Shown here in pieces: positions 11,705 through 24,414 of a DNA stretch of 64,000 nt. The notes under the pieces are model-generated. The model saw only the letters and a program-made list of their open reading frames with translations. It searched no databases and was not told the DNA's origin. The position numbers and the translations under genes are program-made. Within the stretch, counting starts at the first letter, position 1; each line of letters starts with the position of its first letter. This DNA comes from Macrolepiota albuminosa (Eukaryota > Basidiomycota > Agaricomycetes > Agaricales > Agaricaceae): positions 2,542,001-2,606,000 of the forward strand of contig JAMWFC010000082.1 of assembly GCA_027475525.1 (NCBI GenBank), written 5' to 3'.

Positions 11705-12691
11705 CATGTTCATATTAATCTATCTAGAATATAGATGCTTGCCATGGCCTCCATTGAAGATGATGTCTTTACTCGGTCTATGGGATGTGCAAATGTCAAA
11801 AACTGGAACATTGCTTGGAATCATGGTCGGAGATGTGAAAAAGGAGCTGGGAGCCGCGCGAATAAGTGCGCAGTAACGTAATGCTAATCTTGTTTTTGGA
11901 AGGTCCAGCCCGGTGAAGATAAATCCATTCGGTGTTGTATTGATAATGGATTTCTGGTGGGCCGACCTCCAATTCAACTCAAACCTTTGGGGTTCGAAGT
12001 TCTCATCAGCAGCTGCATCTTAGATTGTATAATTATGACCTATGCAAGAATGACTTGAGGACATGCAATTCCGACGTGTCAGGTCTTATAGGCAACCCCA
12101 CGAGTCCAATGCGTAGTAGACAACTACGCTCATCCTTGTGCAGTTTATTTTTTTATGGCTTTGGTTGCCCCGTGATATTACTTGATTATTCAGCGTTGAA
12201 CAGCAGCCGTCAGCGAATGAATTTGTGTTGTGCGTTTCTACTGAAGAGCCGGGATCCTGTGTTGATGAGAGCAACAATCAAGTCCTGTATCAGTTCGACT
12301 ATATAGACCGGTAACTGTTCTTTCCAGTCACCATGACATTTCTCGCGAAGGGATTCGAACAAGGGCGGATCCAGGGACAGGCTTTCAAAGTTCGAGAATC
12401 TATGATTTCAATGACAATCTGTAATGACGGCCTTCAGAGGTTCACGCAAGATTCGGGCTATCACCCCAGGCCTGGATTTGAGCCCGGATGGACATGTCGG
12501 GAGTTTGAGAAAGTGTCACATGTATCACGGAAGCAAAGTCCGTTTGATGATGCAACTTTTCGCATGTCAGCCTAGGAGATTACATACTTCCTCTCCATAC
12601 CTCTTTGTAACCTGATTTATACGCGGACTCAATAGATGAAGAATTCGCACACTTTTTAAAATCAGTTCAATCTTGTTCTCTCTTCAGCAAC
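11705..12691. other. Unassigned 1 kb between mS41 and the Sec14-type gene
   Basis: Contains an ATG at 11739 from which a short spliced reading (to about 12020) is possible, plus an open stretch at 12025-12306. Neither resembles a family I know. It most likely holds the mS41 3' UTR and the promoter of the Sec14-type gene, though a small unknown gene cannot be excluded. Confidence 0.4.
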
Positions 12692-13946
12692 ATGCCTGGA
12701 GACTCAAAGGATCATCGACAAGTATTAGTAAAGATTTTTCGAGAACAGGTCTTGAGTGAAGGGATAATTCACGATGGGGACTCTGTCGGCGCAGATGACG
12801 AAACTTTACTGTGAGTCCAGTGACTTGATTGTTAGTGAGATGTTGAATTTTAGTAAAGACGATTCCTACGCGCACGCAAGTTTGATCTGCTCGCCGCTAA
12901 GAAGATGCTCAAAGATTGCCAGGATTGGCGCAAGACAGTTGAAGGGGTGGGGATTGACGAGCTTTACAAAAGAATAGACCCTTTTGACGTGCGTTCAATT
13001 CCCCAAGTGTTCCAGATACAACGATTGACTCTCTTCAGTATCCTGAACGAGGGGCAGTCTTGGAATGTTGGCCGATGTGGTTCCACAAGGTGCGCTTCAA
13101 TGGGGGCGAAATTATGTTCACTCCTGATAGTATTGCTTGTGACAGACAGACAAAGTTGCCCTTCTTCATATCTATGTGTCGCCCAGGTCCTAACTGTCAA
13201 TACTCTATAGAAAGGCCGACCTTTAAACATCCATTACTTCAGTGGGATGAACCTTCCGAAGCTTTACGAAGTCTGTACGCCTGAGAGGCATTGGCATAGT
13301 ATACTAGTCAACGCCGAGTGTGTGAGTGCGCTGTTAAAGTTTCAAAGCCTTGACAAATGGACAGTTACATCGCGAGATTCTCCCTGCCGCATCAACAAAA
13401 GCTGGTCAAGCAATAGGAACGGTTTTCGTAATTGTTGATCTGAAAGGGTTTGGGTGTGTTTCCCTTTGATCAATATAACATCCATTGATCTCGCCTCGTA
13501 GATTGACCCAGTTCTGGCAGATGAAATCACTCGCCCAAAGATCCTTCCAGATATCGCAGGATTACTTTCCCGAGACGTAAGCGGTTTTTCCTCCTTGTAT
13601 CATTACTTTTTGTTCATGTAGTGGTAACAGCATGGGACAATTGGCGATTGTCAATGCTCCGACCATTTTCCCTATGATATGGGGCATAATCAAACCTTGG
13701 TTGTCGAAGGAGACAGCCGAAAAAGTTGATATCCTAGGCAGCAACTATAAGGAAGTTTTGCTGAAATTAGTTGACGCTGACTGCCTTCCAAGTTCGCTTG
13801 GCGGTACGTGTGAGTGTCCTGAGTACGGAGGGTGTCACAAGGGCTGCCCAGGACCTTGGATGGACGCTCGAAGACGTAGATCTGGAAGGCAATCCTCTGA
13901 AGCCTTCACGAGAGCGTTGACAGACAAGTATCATCACACGAGCTAA
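12692..13946 (+). CDS. SEC14: Sec14-like phosphatidylinositol/phosphatidylcholine transfer protein (CRAL-TRIO)
   Basis: Moves PI and PC between membranes and sustains Golgi secretion. The CRAL-TRIO N-terminal helices read DDETLLRFLRARKFDLLAAK, followed by DWRKTVEGVGIDELYKRIDP. The lipid-binding domain shows YPERGAVLECWPMW, KLYEVCTPERHW, LVNAEC with LHREILPAAS, and TVFVIVDLKGFG. The hallmark end is MGQLAIVNAPTIFPMIWGII, then KPWLSKETAEKVDILG and ADCLPSSLGGTCECP. The C-terminal tail is basic. At least seven introns are needed. The exon around 13130-13260 is awkward to join and its splice sites are uncertain. Length and order match yeast Sec14. The start at 12692 follows a CAG-rich leader and leaves a short N-terminus. 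Confidence 0.9.
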
Positions 13947-14383
13947 GGAGAAACGTGCCATGTGACCATTTGATTATCGTGGTGTAACTGTGGTCGTGGT
14001 AGACGAGGTTTGAATCTGGAAAGAGTGGTGATGTTTGAAGGGAGGTGACCAATAGTCCACAAATGGAATACGAACACAAGCACTTGTATTGGGCACAATA
14101 TATACTTTGGGGCATCCAATTCGAGTGGATTAGTGACTCTCCGTGTCAAGGATTGTCGCGTTTGTGTACGTGTTGTTTGTTCACCGGATACAAATGTCTT
14201 ATCCGATTGACTAATTGTGGCACATCAAGCTCAAGCTTTCGGGGCTAAGCAATCTTAGGCTTTTTACGTGTATAAGTATGTAAGGACCGTTTTCCCTATA
14301 GCTCGTTGCCTTCTTCCTTCTATCCGGGACTTTTATATGCTTGCTGTGCTGTTGCTATCGTCTATCTATCTATTCAACTCGTA
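13947..14383. promoter_or_regulatory. Upstream region of the GH71 gene
   Basis: About 440 bp after the Sec14-type stop. A TATA-like TATAAG sits at 14271-14276, about 110 bp before the chosen GH71 start, followed by pyrimidine-rich sequence (CTATCTATCTATTC) as is common at fungal transcription starts. Function is inferred from position only. Confidence 0.4.
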
Positions 14384-16402
14384 ATGTTTCGTCTGTCGCT
14401 TCTCTGCCTTCTGCTTTTGCCTCTTTTTGCGGTTCAGGTAACCGCTATACCCGTCAGAAAACTCAATGTATTTCGTCACAGACCCCGTTTGCTTGCGGAA
14501 GTGGTCTCAGCCTCAAGGAGCACTGGTGCTTCGGCTGACCCTACCAATTCATCTACATTTTCATCGCTTAGTGGGACACCGATGACTTCCAGACCAGCTC
14601 TTGGTGGACTCAGGAAACCCGGAAAGCAATTCGAGCGAGATGCTCAGCCTATTTTTTCTCCGAAATATGTTGTTGCCCACCATATGATCGGGAATACCTA
14701 CCCATATACTTTCGAAGACTGGTCTGAGGATATCACACTAGCCCATGGTTCTGGAATCGATGGGTTTGCTTTAAATATGGGAAGGGATCAATGGCAGCCA
14801 GACCGTGTCTCCGACGCGTAAGCAGTGTTGGTTTGCTTCTCTTTTCACAGACTTGAGTTCAACCATTAGATTCAACGCGGCCAACCAGTCTGGGCTAGAT
14901 TTCAAGCTTTTCTTGTCTCTTGATATGACGTTCGTAACTTTCATTATATATTTTGATCTGATGCTCAATACTGAGGATTGATAGCTCTATGCCTTGTGAG
15001 ACATCGACAGATGCGCAAAATCTTCGAAATCTCGTTCTGAGGTTCATTTCTCACTCCAATTACTTGCAAGTGAATTGTCAGCCCATTGTGTCCACATTTG
15101 CTGGAGAGTCTAGCACCTTTGGACACCAAAGTGCATCAGATGGCTGGAATCGTGAATTTGTCGGCCATCCGGACTTGGAAGGCAAGATACGATTTGTACC
15201 GTCTTTCTTCATTGACCCATCAACATTTGGCTCTTTCGACGATGTTATGGATGGAGATTTCAATGTTCGTCTTTTTGCCCTCCCTTTGTGCTGAGTATTG
15301 ATGGTCATATGTTTTCGTAGTGGAACTCAGGTTGGCCCATCCATGTTACAACGGATTTCGTTCGAAACTTGATTTCTAACAATCCTGTCAAAAATGCCCG
15401 CTCTTTTCTTGCGACGACCTCGTCTAATAATATTGTCTCTGCCGCTGACCTTTCCTCGTTGACGGTGCAGAATACTCTTAACCAAATCATTGGTTCGCCA
15501 GAGCCGGACTTGAAGCACGTTGAAAATCTTGCCGCTTTATCACAGAACATTTCCTCGCGTGACGGCATCTCCAAAGCAACATATATGGCAGCTGTCTCTC
15601 CGTGGTTCTTTACTCATTACGGGGAGGACTCCTATGATAAAAACGTGGGGACTACTTCATCATCTGCAGTGGGCGGACACTAATTCTAACCACAGTTCAT
15701 ATATCTCTCTGACCAGCATTTGTACTTGAAGAGGTGGGAGTCTTTGATTACCACCCGTGATCAGGTTGACGTCGTACAAATCCTGACTTGGAATGACTAT
15801 GGGGAGTCGCATTACATTGGGCCGATCAAAGGGGCACAACCCAACAGCGAGGCTTGGGTGGATGGTATGGACCACACTGGTATATTTTATCCTCCTCCAT
15901 TGGGAACGTTCGATTTATACAGTCGCTGCAGGCTGGTTGGATCTTACTTACTATTATGCGACGGCCTTCAAGACAGGATCTTACCCAAGCATTGAGAAGG
16001 ATAAGATATTTATGTGGTCTAGAACACACCCTACGCATGCAACCGCCCCTGACCCAGTTGGCCAGCCTACAAATTTTGAGCTAGTTAGTCATTCCCGCCT
16101 CTCCTGTCGTCAACCTGCTGACAGTTTCAATTGAGTTCGAAGATGCCGTGTGGGCCGTAGTGATGACAACAGCGCCCTCAACGGTGGTTCTCTCCACTTC
16201 GTCGCAGAATTCAAAGACATTTCACGTCCCAGCTGGCCTGACAAAATTGTCCGTACCCATTTCACCTGGAGATGGGATGCATGGTATCATTTCGCGCGAT
16301 GGAAATACTATTGTGACGCTTAACCCATCAAATTTCACATTCGAAAGGGAACCAAAGGTTTACAACTTCAATGCTTTCGTTGCTAGTGCGTCTGCTGACT
16401 AG
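14384..16402 (+). CDS. GH71 alpha-1,3-glucanase (mutanase), secreted
   Basis: Hydrolyses alpha-1,3-glucan, a main fungal wall polymer, so it probably acts in wall remodelling or attack on other fungi. The start at 14384 gives MFRLSLLCLLLLPLF, a clear signal peptide. The catalytic domain begins with KYVVAHHMIGNTYPY and DGFALNMGRDQW, followed by FKLFLSLDM, GESSTFGHQSASDGWN and VPSFFID. Later blocks are YMAAVSPWFFTHYG and VVQILTWNDYGESHYIGP, the last very typical of GH71. Then comes WLDLTYYYATAFKTG. The C-terminal part after about 16100 is a beta-rich accessory region. Introns lie near 14820, 14930, 15265, 15640, 15885 and 16083. No frame break was seen. Confidence 0.9.
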
Positions 16403-16531
16403 TTACGACCTATCGTTACTTATTCTTATCGCTCGTTCTCTTCCCCTGTAATTATTGTCTGGAATAATGCATGTGCTGGCACAACTTGAGTTCAAAGAGT
16501 ATATTGAAGCTCAGACGGAAAGTTACAACAG

Positions 16532-17810
16532 TCAGAAAATGGGTATGAAGTCCTGAATCCTGTCCTTCGCATCCTGCGCGATACACTCTGCAATCCAGGT
16601 CAAGTTTCTTATCTCCTGCTCCTTCAATTTCATGTAGCTGTAGAAGACACCGTATTGAAACTGTTGCAGGAAAGCTTGCTTGTTCAGGTCCACTTCTGTC
16701 TGGAAAAACCGATCTTCAAGCCGCGCAGCCATGGCACCGAAGTCATCTCCACTCGAGCTGGCGCCCGCAGGTGTTTCAGAAAAGAAGGACCGATATTCGG
16801 AGACGTTCTCGCATATTTGCCGAACTTGATCGATGTCGTCCGCCTTTGCGAGCTGATTGTTGCCTTCTGGGAAAAGACGGCCGATAGCAGGGAAAAGCTT
16901 TGCACGCAACTCTTTCGAAAGCTCAGTACCGAAAGAGTTGATGGTAATGTTAATTGTCCGCCGGTCGGCTTCGAATGCGAGGATACGGTGCATGACTTCA
17001 GATGTCGGGGAGCCTAATGTGGTGGCAAAGTTGTAGAAGTCTTCGAGGTAGGCTTTGTATAACGTGTTCCGGATAATTTCGATATTAAGGTCATCAAGGT
17101 CGGATGCGGTTAGACATTCACGGAAATAGGGAGCTAAACGAGTGAGGATTAAGTACTGTGGGACTATCATTTCAAGTAACGTACCGATCGGTGTTTCAAT
17201 GAGAACACTCTGGTATAACTCTTCGACATTAGTAGCGACACATAATACTGGCATGGAGTCAAACACGCCCAAGGGATGACAGCGCTTAACGAGCTCATGA
17301 GTATCTCGCTCATGTAGTGTCCCGGTGATTAGCAGGATAACATTGTCGATCATATAGCCATAGCTAGTCAGCAATGAGCATAAAGCGTAGAAAGGTAACT
17401 ACATAAACTGACGTGATGTAATCCAGAAATTTGCGCAGAGGTTCCACCGCATTGGTACGGAGGTATTTGAATTGCTCGACTAGAACTTCAGTCGCCCTGT
17501 CTGCTATAGTCGAAGTTGAGATGGGAAGGGGCTCGTTGGCGAGGAAATTGCCATAGTCCGTCGCAGAGAGCTGAGTCCGGAAGTCTGAAGAAAATAAGTT
17601 GCGGGACGCAGTTCAGATCCTCGACTTGACACATACCTTCTAGCGTTTCACACTGGGTAAGGTTGGCGTATTGGGATTGGGTGAGGATGCCAGCCTTGTA
17701 GCCTCTCACAATTGCCTCGAGGAAGCCTGTGTTTGCCTACGGCAATATATGAGCTGTAATTGGACTATTGGAGAGTAAGCAGTCCATACGTTGAAGAACA
17801 AGGCCTCCAT
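16532..17810 (-). CDS. VMA6: V-type proton ATPase subunit d
   Basis: Subunit of the V0 sector that couples rotor and stalk of the vacuolar proton pump. The start at 17810 gives MEALFFN, then exons reading [20 protein letters not shown], the usual N-terminus, and [18 protein letters not shown]. The long last exon carries [35 protein letters not shown] and [17 protein letters not shown]. It ends [18 protein letters not shown] and WIAECIAQ, the canonical C-terminus. Four introns lie between 17380 and 17800. Length fits the roughly 350-residue family. It is convergent with the GH71 gene, whose stop is 130 bp away. Confidence 0.94.
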
Positions 17811-18992
17811 GGTTGTTTCTGTGAGCCGGTTAATCACCACGTGCACGACTCAAAAGATCGACAAAGGTCGAGCAATTAATTATCTTAATCACATTACATC
17901 TCTTGCGAACGCGTCAAGGTCACGTCAAACCGCGGACCAGGATACTTTGTGATCTAAAATACAGAACGCGCTTTCCTTGGGCTTTCAGCGACTGAAAGAC
18001 TGGAGGGTACTTGTATAATCAATGATTCTACACATAACCGTTGCAGTGTCGCTCGTTGCCTATTTCATGTGCCGACCTGGTCACAATCAACGAAACTTAT
18101 ACTTTGCGAACGAAGTCATCTTGCGATGACTTTGTTGGAAATACTTGACGAGAGCACAAGAGGCGCTCATGTGCGAGACGAAATGAGTAGCTCCAATGGT
18201 TCTATGTCTTTGAGACGCCTAAATATTCCGTGACATCGGACTGTTTTCGCCAACCCTTGTTATGTATAGTTCAACACCAGGAGAAGCAGAAGCCCACTGT
18301 CCATCCAGTTTACTGTGATTGCCAATCTTGACTTCGCTAGGTTGCTAGTCCGAGTACGAGTCAACCTCCACTTCGTATGTATCCTTTCTCATACGTGCAA
18401 TTTAGCTCAATTGTCTTGTGGCGAACATGATTGCCTTGCAAATCGCCGTTGGTGATCTTGGCGCTGTTTCCGGCAACCAACCTGTTTTAAATGTTAAATG
18501 ATGTCCCTGTAGTGCGCTCCTTTCTCGATCGCGGTCGTATCTCGTCATTGGTGTATCCATTGCCACATCCTTCGTGATCTATATGAAGGACGAGAATATA
18601 CATCGTGACCATTCTGTCAACGAAACGAAACCAGAGCTTTATACACATAACCAGATCAAGGTGACGGACACTGAAACGGTCATTCCTGATTGGTGCACTG
18701 ATACCTGAAACGATCCTATACGCTCTTCACAACAATCTTTCGCAGTACGATATGGGGAATTGGTCCTAAGTGTCCTCCAGCGGGGAACACACTGTTAAAT
18801 TCCTTTACTCCTACATGATTGTCACAACGGTGGTCACGAAAAAAATCGACGTGGATGATGATTAAGTACGAGCATGTACTTGTGTCCATAAGTATTTAGA
18901 ATGTTAGAGTACAGATTAATGGCATTAGTATGAATACAGACGTGGGATAAGATACCACCAGTTCATGAAGTTAAGGCAGTTGAAAAACAGAA
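17811..18992. other. Unassigned 1.2 kb without coding signal
   Basis: One of the longest stretches without an open reading frame in the window. It lies between the VMA6 start and the 3' end of the next minus-strand gene, so it should include the VMA6 promoter. No RNA gene, transposon or repeat was recognised. Confidence 0.45.
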
Positions 18993-21900
18993 TCATAGGT
19001 TTCGAGTGCCTTTTCGTCTCTTTGTTCTCGTCTGAGGATAATCATCGTCGTCGTCAATGCCGTCATTCTGTGACATGGTGTGTCCGTAAAGCGACATTCG
19101 TTTTGCTTCCTCCTTCAACCGAAGCTCCCGAAGATTCAACGAGAGAGATTTGTAGAAGTCGCTCTGAACATGTTATCAGTCAAAAAGATACGCGCAGAAG
19201 TCACTACACACCTTATTCACGCGAAACTTGGCGCCAGGATCAAGTGCATTGAGCTTCCGCTTCTGTTCTTTGTGCTATATGTCCAACATGAAATTTCAGA
19301 ATCTTGCACTCATACACAGACTTACCTTTCGTTTCTCCTCCTTCAAAAGTTCGCCCAAATGGAATATCCACTTCTGAAGATTGCTTTCATAATTTCTCGG
19401 TTTCGTATCGGTCCCATCATCATCAAAGATGCTCTCGTCACCGGAATCGGGTATGACGTAGGACTTGATAGTAGCCGCCGTCCGCCGTGGCCGCTTCCTT
19501 CCACCAATGTCTGTTAAAGATAACGCGAACGATTCTAGTCTTGCCCTCGTGCTAGAGGAAGGCATAAACCCCGGCGAGGCCTCCATCTTGATCGGCGTTT
19601 TGCTGGTATCCTCGTCTTTAATATAATTCTCTTCATCGAAATAAAACTCGCAGCCTCTGAAGATCTCAGCATAGAGATGATGATTCTGGTAGGAGGCCTA
19701 AATTGAATGACTAAACACAAGCAGATGAAAGCTCACTGGCGTTTTTCCCACGCGCGCGAGCATTTTAAAGTGTTTAAGGGTTATTGGTACACGTTCGAAA
19801 GGTTGGGGAGTAGTACGGCGGATAATACCACTAGAGCTTGGAAGAAAGTTATCTAGGATCTGTTGCCGATTAAGTATAGAAAACTGAGTTGGTAAAGCCA
19901 CTGACGTTGTTGCTATTGTTGACGACTGCATGTGTCATAAATATTGCAGTAGCACGACTTCGAGGGCCGAACGTCTGCTTAATCCAGTGGCCAATGGGTA
20001 CAGTATCTGCAGCGGCATCTTTGTCAAGATACATCAAGAACAGAACGTCGGCCAAGGCAAACCTGAAGGGAAAGGCAGTTTACGCGCCATTTCCGACGAC
20101 GAGACACCATGATAAAGCACTCGGCGTCTCGATCGCATGACTGGCATAACTTCATCTTGTCTTATCATAGTGGTCAAGGTTTCTTGAGAAATATCCCCCT
20201 GCATATGCGAAAGTTAGGACTGCATTAGAATACTATACAATTGAGGTGTCCTCAATTAATTCAAAAGACACATACCAAATTCGAATTACCCTCGCTGTTT
20301 TCCGCTTCCATGTCTTGCGAGTTCCCTTTGCGCAAGGGCCCCTCAAGATGTACACAATATTCTGCATCACTCGTTGCACGACCAAGCTCTGATAGAGCAT
20401 GGCTGCTGCTACTCAAGATATCCAACATAGTATGATCCTGACCCAGTTTGGCTTCAAAATTCCGACACGCAACGGAATCATCGGAAGGAGGCAAGTCGTC
20501 AAGAGTAAGGTGGTATTTGAGAACAACCTCTTTTACAATGTCTTTGACAAATTCGTAGCGATATTCGAGATGACCGAGAAGGTTGCCCTGAGAAAGAATT
20601 TGAGGCTTTGACATACCAAGGTAGTCAAAAATTACTTTGCAAGGTATCTCCAGACATATCGAGACAACATCCTCGACGAGTTTTCTTATCTCCTGCGTTG
20701 ACATTCCTTTTCTTTCTTCCTCTAGATGTCCCATTTCCAATGTCGCATAGTCGATGACAGGCTGTGGGTCGCTGATAAAGGGGTTTAGAAGGACGTTGAA
20801 TACATCCTGTCTCGTTATTGGTGTTAAGTTCCTGGCCTCAAGTTTTGCATGGATGGTTCTTGGGCAGGTGTTTAATTCAATAGCATTAAAGAAAATAACC
20901 AGCATAACAAGACGTGCAGTTGGATCGGATGACGGATAATCGGAATACAGGAGGCCGAGGGGCTCAGTCGATGTCGGATAACATATTGACCGTGTATTTG
21001 CGAAGGTCTAGAGAAAGTCAGTGAACTATTGGACGACGACCTCGATATTTCTAGCTATAGATAATACCTTGATTAAATCCTCGATCAGATCGCTACGTTT
21101 AGTTGCTTAGACCAAGCAGAGTGCAGAAACAAGGTGTTAGAACCAACATACCCGAGCTCAAAACGGAGGTCTCCAGATTTGTCTAAAACCTTCAAGGCGT
21201 GATATCCAGCCAAGTTGACCTTGGCTTCCATGCACACCTCCGCTGCCACAGTCCTGCTGACGAACATGCTAAAACTGTGTCAGGCAGATCTAGAATAGTG
21301 ACGAGCTGGTTTACTGACGTGTGATCAAGCCTGCAAAGTTCTCGGACATTGTGGACAACGTCCAACGCTGCATCACTTGCTGACGCTGTACGTTCGAACA
21401 TTTTGCGGAAAACGAAGTCGCGATACTAACACAATTTGTCTTCTCACCGAAAGGAATGTCAATGTGTCACATGAAGTCTTACCTTTTTGTCCATGGTAAA
21501 TCCATTTCTCACAGCAAAAGGGAGAAGTCGAGGTTCGATAGCCAAGGCGAGCGGAAACTGTGCCATAAGAGGGTCCTAACAAACATTGAACAAACGATAT
21601 ACATTGACAATAAGTAATGTACTTTGTTAGAGAAGGGAATGAACTGTTGCAGAGTATGAGAAGTGAGCTCAGATTTAGTATTATAAGTCATGTGCCACAG
21701 ACAGACATTGTATTTTTCCAGTATCTCTCGAATGGTGTCCCACTTCACCGTCTTAAGCGAGGATGGCCACCTGCTCTGTTTGAGAAAGGTATTGAAAATA
21801 TATCCGTCATCTTCGTTCTAAATCAGGGTCAAACTTGCGCTGTGACGTCTGGGACAAGACTCACTTTGGCCCGAGGAATGTTGCCGTAAATCTCTTCAGC

Positions 21901-22368
21901 CAATTTCAAGAAATGCAGATATACACCCAAAGGGACGGTGCGAACCCAGGGTGACTTTATGAAATGGGATGCAGAGTGAAAGTAATGGTGCATCGACACC
22001 TGAACGAGATATCGAGAGAGATGGGCCCCGCTTGTCAGAAGAATCTGGGAAATAAAGGAGATGTGCTCAGTTGAGTTATAGTATATACAAGGTTAGGAGG
22101 TAGCTCACATCGAGGACTCGCTCATCGAGAATCTTGCCTCTGCCAAGGGCATGGAACATTGCTTCTGCAGGACCGTAATGAGTTAGAAAATAATGGGCCC
22201 TGACATAAGATTCCCGGGAGAAGCGGTGGAAACGTTTGTTGACATGGGTCAAGGGGCCTGGGTCAGGGAGCTCGTAGAAGATAATCTGGATTACTTCATC
22301 TAGTGAGAGAAGTTAAGAACCATGCAATGTGGAATTAGGGCAGCAAGCTCACTGCAGAGACGTTCCAT
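18993..22368 (-). CDS. Uncharacterised large protein with F-box-like N-terminus
   Basis: I do not recognise a named family. The start at 22368 gives MERLCNEVIQIIFYELPDP followed by THVNKRFHRFS, which has the look of an F-box (hydrophobic helix, LPDP, NKRF). After it come helical exons: YVRAHYFLTHYGPAEAMFHA, YLHFLKLAEEIYGNIP, KTVKWDTIREILEKYN and DFVFRKMFERTASASDAALD. A later block reads CLEIPCKVIFDYLGMSKPQI and HLEYRYEFVKDIVKEVV. Near the C-terminus are VPITLKHFKMLARVGKTPA and an acidic, then Lys/Arg-rich tail ending at 18993. About twelve introns are inferred. Steady helical repeats and no membrane segment suggest an adaptor or scaffold. The F-box reading is an inference. Confidence 0.6.
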
Positions 22369-22611
22369 GACGCCGAGGGCCGGAATGAAGCAAAGCAGAC
22401 AAGCGATTTGGAGGAGAAGCGAGGGGGAAGCGGTGAAGCGGAAGATCTAGCAGCCGCTAGCTGCTGAAAGGAAAGGATGATAATGATGGTAGTGGAATAA
22501 GTATTGTACTTACCCATGACTGCCAGCCAGTTTCGGACGGCGACTGATTGTTTAAGTCAATCAAATTCCCTTATTAGGTTGCATGGCACAGGCAATCAAT
22601 TCTATTTTTGT

Positions 22612-23875
22612 CTAAAACTCTCTCTTATAGTAGCCCCTCCATATGTGCCATGGTAGTTTCCAGTCCCTCAATTGCAGGGTCGCCGCGAATGCGTCAAAGT
22701 TGGCTTTTTCAAGGCGTGCTAAGTAGCGGCCAACTGGGACCTTGAAGCTGACATTAGTCGCCGTCGCCCAAAACAATAAATTAAACAATTACCCCAGCCA
22801 GGAATATTGGGATGGCCCTGGCAGGCACTTTGCCTCCCATCCCTTCCTCGTTCAGCATGCCACGGGCAGTGATGAGGTGATCATTCGCGAGAGTCGCAAA
22901 TTCAAACACCGCATCTGATATGCCCTCGGCTCCTGGTCCATATCGGAGGACATCCTCTTGTCTAACACCATGCTTCGCGGTAATCTCGGCGGGTATAATC
23001 ACATGGCCGTGCTTTGCATGGTAAGGCATTGCTCGAAGTAGAGTGGAGAACGTTTGCGCCGTGCCCAGGTGAGACGCTGCATGTGAGAGTGCAGATGATG
23101 GAAGGGATAAGAGGGAAAGTAAGAGATAGAGTAACGGGCTTGACGTTGACTCTGCGTGAGCTGTTAAAGATTCCACTGTCATGTGTGTTGGAGTGCTTAA
23201 TTCGGCATCCTGAGCTGAAGTTTCAACAAGTGCAGTCATCCCTCATCACGATTGAGACCTACTCTAGCGTCGACAATGCGTTTCAGGTAATATGCAGGAA
23301 GATTTACGCGAGTCATCCCTCATCACGATTGAGACCTACTCTAGCGTCGACAATGCGTTTCAGGTAATATGCAGGAAGATTTACGCGTGTGACGCTTGGT
23401 GCAAAGCAAGTGCTATAGGATGCCGAGGTGGTTTCCCCTGTATTCAGTTGTTAAATCGGCAACATCAATGAAATTTTGGCGACATACCTCGCGAATGCCT
23501 TTCACAGCGTCTCTCCAGAATTGCATCCTCATTTTCCCTATTGTTTGATTGGAAACATGTTCCTGCACCATCGAAAGCTCAACCTGGACAGAACGTTAAA
23601 TCAATTCCGTTCAATTGGAACACGAGACGCACAGAGAAGGCTTTAAGCGCAAAATACCCACCTTTGGCAGCCTCCGGATAGAAATGCGAGATCAAAAATC
23701 CCTCATAATCGTGTTTTCTGACAAGATCCCTGCAATATTCTACAGGGTCCGTCGTATTTTCCGCTGAGGTCGTGAGGGTCCGTCGTTGTCGTCGACAGTT
23801 GATGAAGGAATGAAGTCGGGGATCGACCCAGCGAAAAATCATATAGACATTTTTGCTTCTGGTATGATGCAACAT
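22612..23875 (-). CDS. NDUFAF6-like complex I assembly factor (squalene/phytoene synthase fold)
   Basis: Mitochondrial protein of the NDUFAF6 family needed to build respiratory complex I; it has the trans-isoprenyl synthase fold without that activity. The start at 23875 gives a basic N-terminus consistent with import. Blocks: YCRDLVRKHDYEGFLISHFY with GYFALKAF, then MVQEHVSNQTIGKMRMQFWR with DAVKGI, and LKRIVDAR joined to DAELSTPTHMTVESL. Next is LGTAQTFSTLLRAMPYHAKH, HGHVIIPAEITAKHGV and GRYLARLEKANFDAF. Four or five introns. A 77-bp duplication (23234-23387) spans an exon-intron edge; splicing from the first copy would still give a normal message. Confidence 0.85.
23234..23387. repeat. Perfect 77-bp tandem duplication 2
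   Basis: Unit 23234-23310 repeats at 23311-23387, inside the NDUFAF6-like gene across the border of an exon and its following intron. Confidence 0.95.
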
Positions 23876-24414
23876 ACGGGCACCTAGTTGAGTCTTGGCG
23901 AAAAATGGAAGTTGACCAAGGGTCAAACAAGCACGTGACTTTTTAGATTACGACACATAGATAAGGGGTTCGGGTCAGATTTGCATGTAGTGCTGCAACA
24001 ACCTCGTCGTCTCATACTGTCTACGCCACGCGTTTCTTATCTCGACAACTCTAGTGACTCAAGTAATCCTATTACCTCCTGAAACACTCGCCCGAACACT
24101 TAAAAAGTCTCACGTCCCATTTCTTGTTTCGCATCATCGCCCCGAATCAATAATGCGACAGTAGAGAAATGCGACACTTGTTCCCAGACCGTTGAGTCAC
24201 TGTTAAACTAAACATCGAATATCGGCAGTACATATATAACGACTGTTCAGAAACCATGTTTGTTGCCATACTCGTTCACAACAAGACAAATACCTGAAAC
24301 TTGCGGTACTAATAAAGTGTAATGCAGAGTGTAACAGTCATGCAGAGTGTAACAGTCCTTTGTAAATGGATCGGTCATTCGAAGCTCGAGACTCATCTAC
24401 TAAACATTTAATAT
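23876..24414. other. Non-coding 0.5 kb between two minus-strand genes
   Basis: Holds the promoter side of the NDUFAF6-like gene and the 3' side of the membrane protein gene. The only structure seen is an 18-bp tandem repeat near its left end. Confidence 0.4.
24322..24357. repeat. Two tandem copies of an 18-bp unit
   Basis: ATGCAGAGTGTAACAGTC occurs twice back to back. Its period differs from the 77-bp series and it is probably an ordinary slippage repeat. Confidence 0.9.

Noticed and set aside
11739..12021. Small gene 3' of mS41 from the ATG at 11739
   Set aside because: A spliced reading of about 55 codons exists but its sequence resembles no family and the codon pattern is unremarkable, so I left it as unassigned DNA.
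12340..12420. tRNA B-box-like sequence (minus strand GTTCGAATCCC)
   Set aside because: No matching A box, anticodon arm or acceptor stem could be drawn around it.
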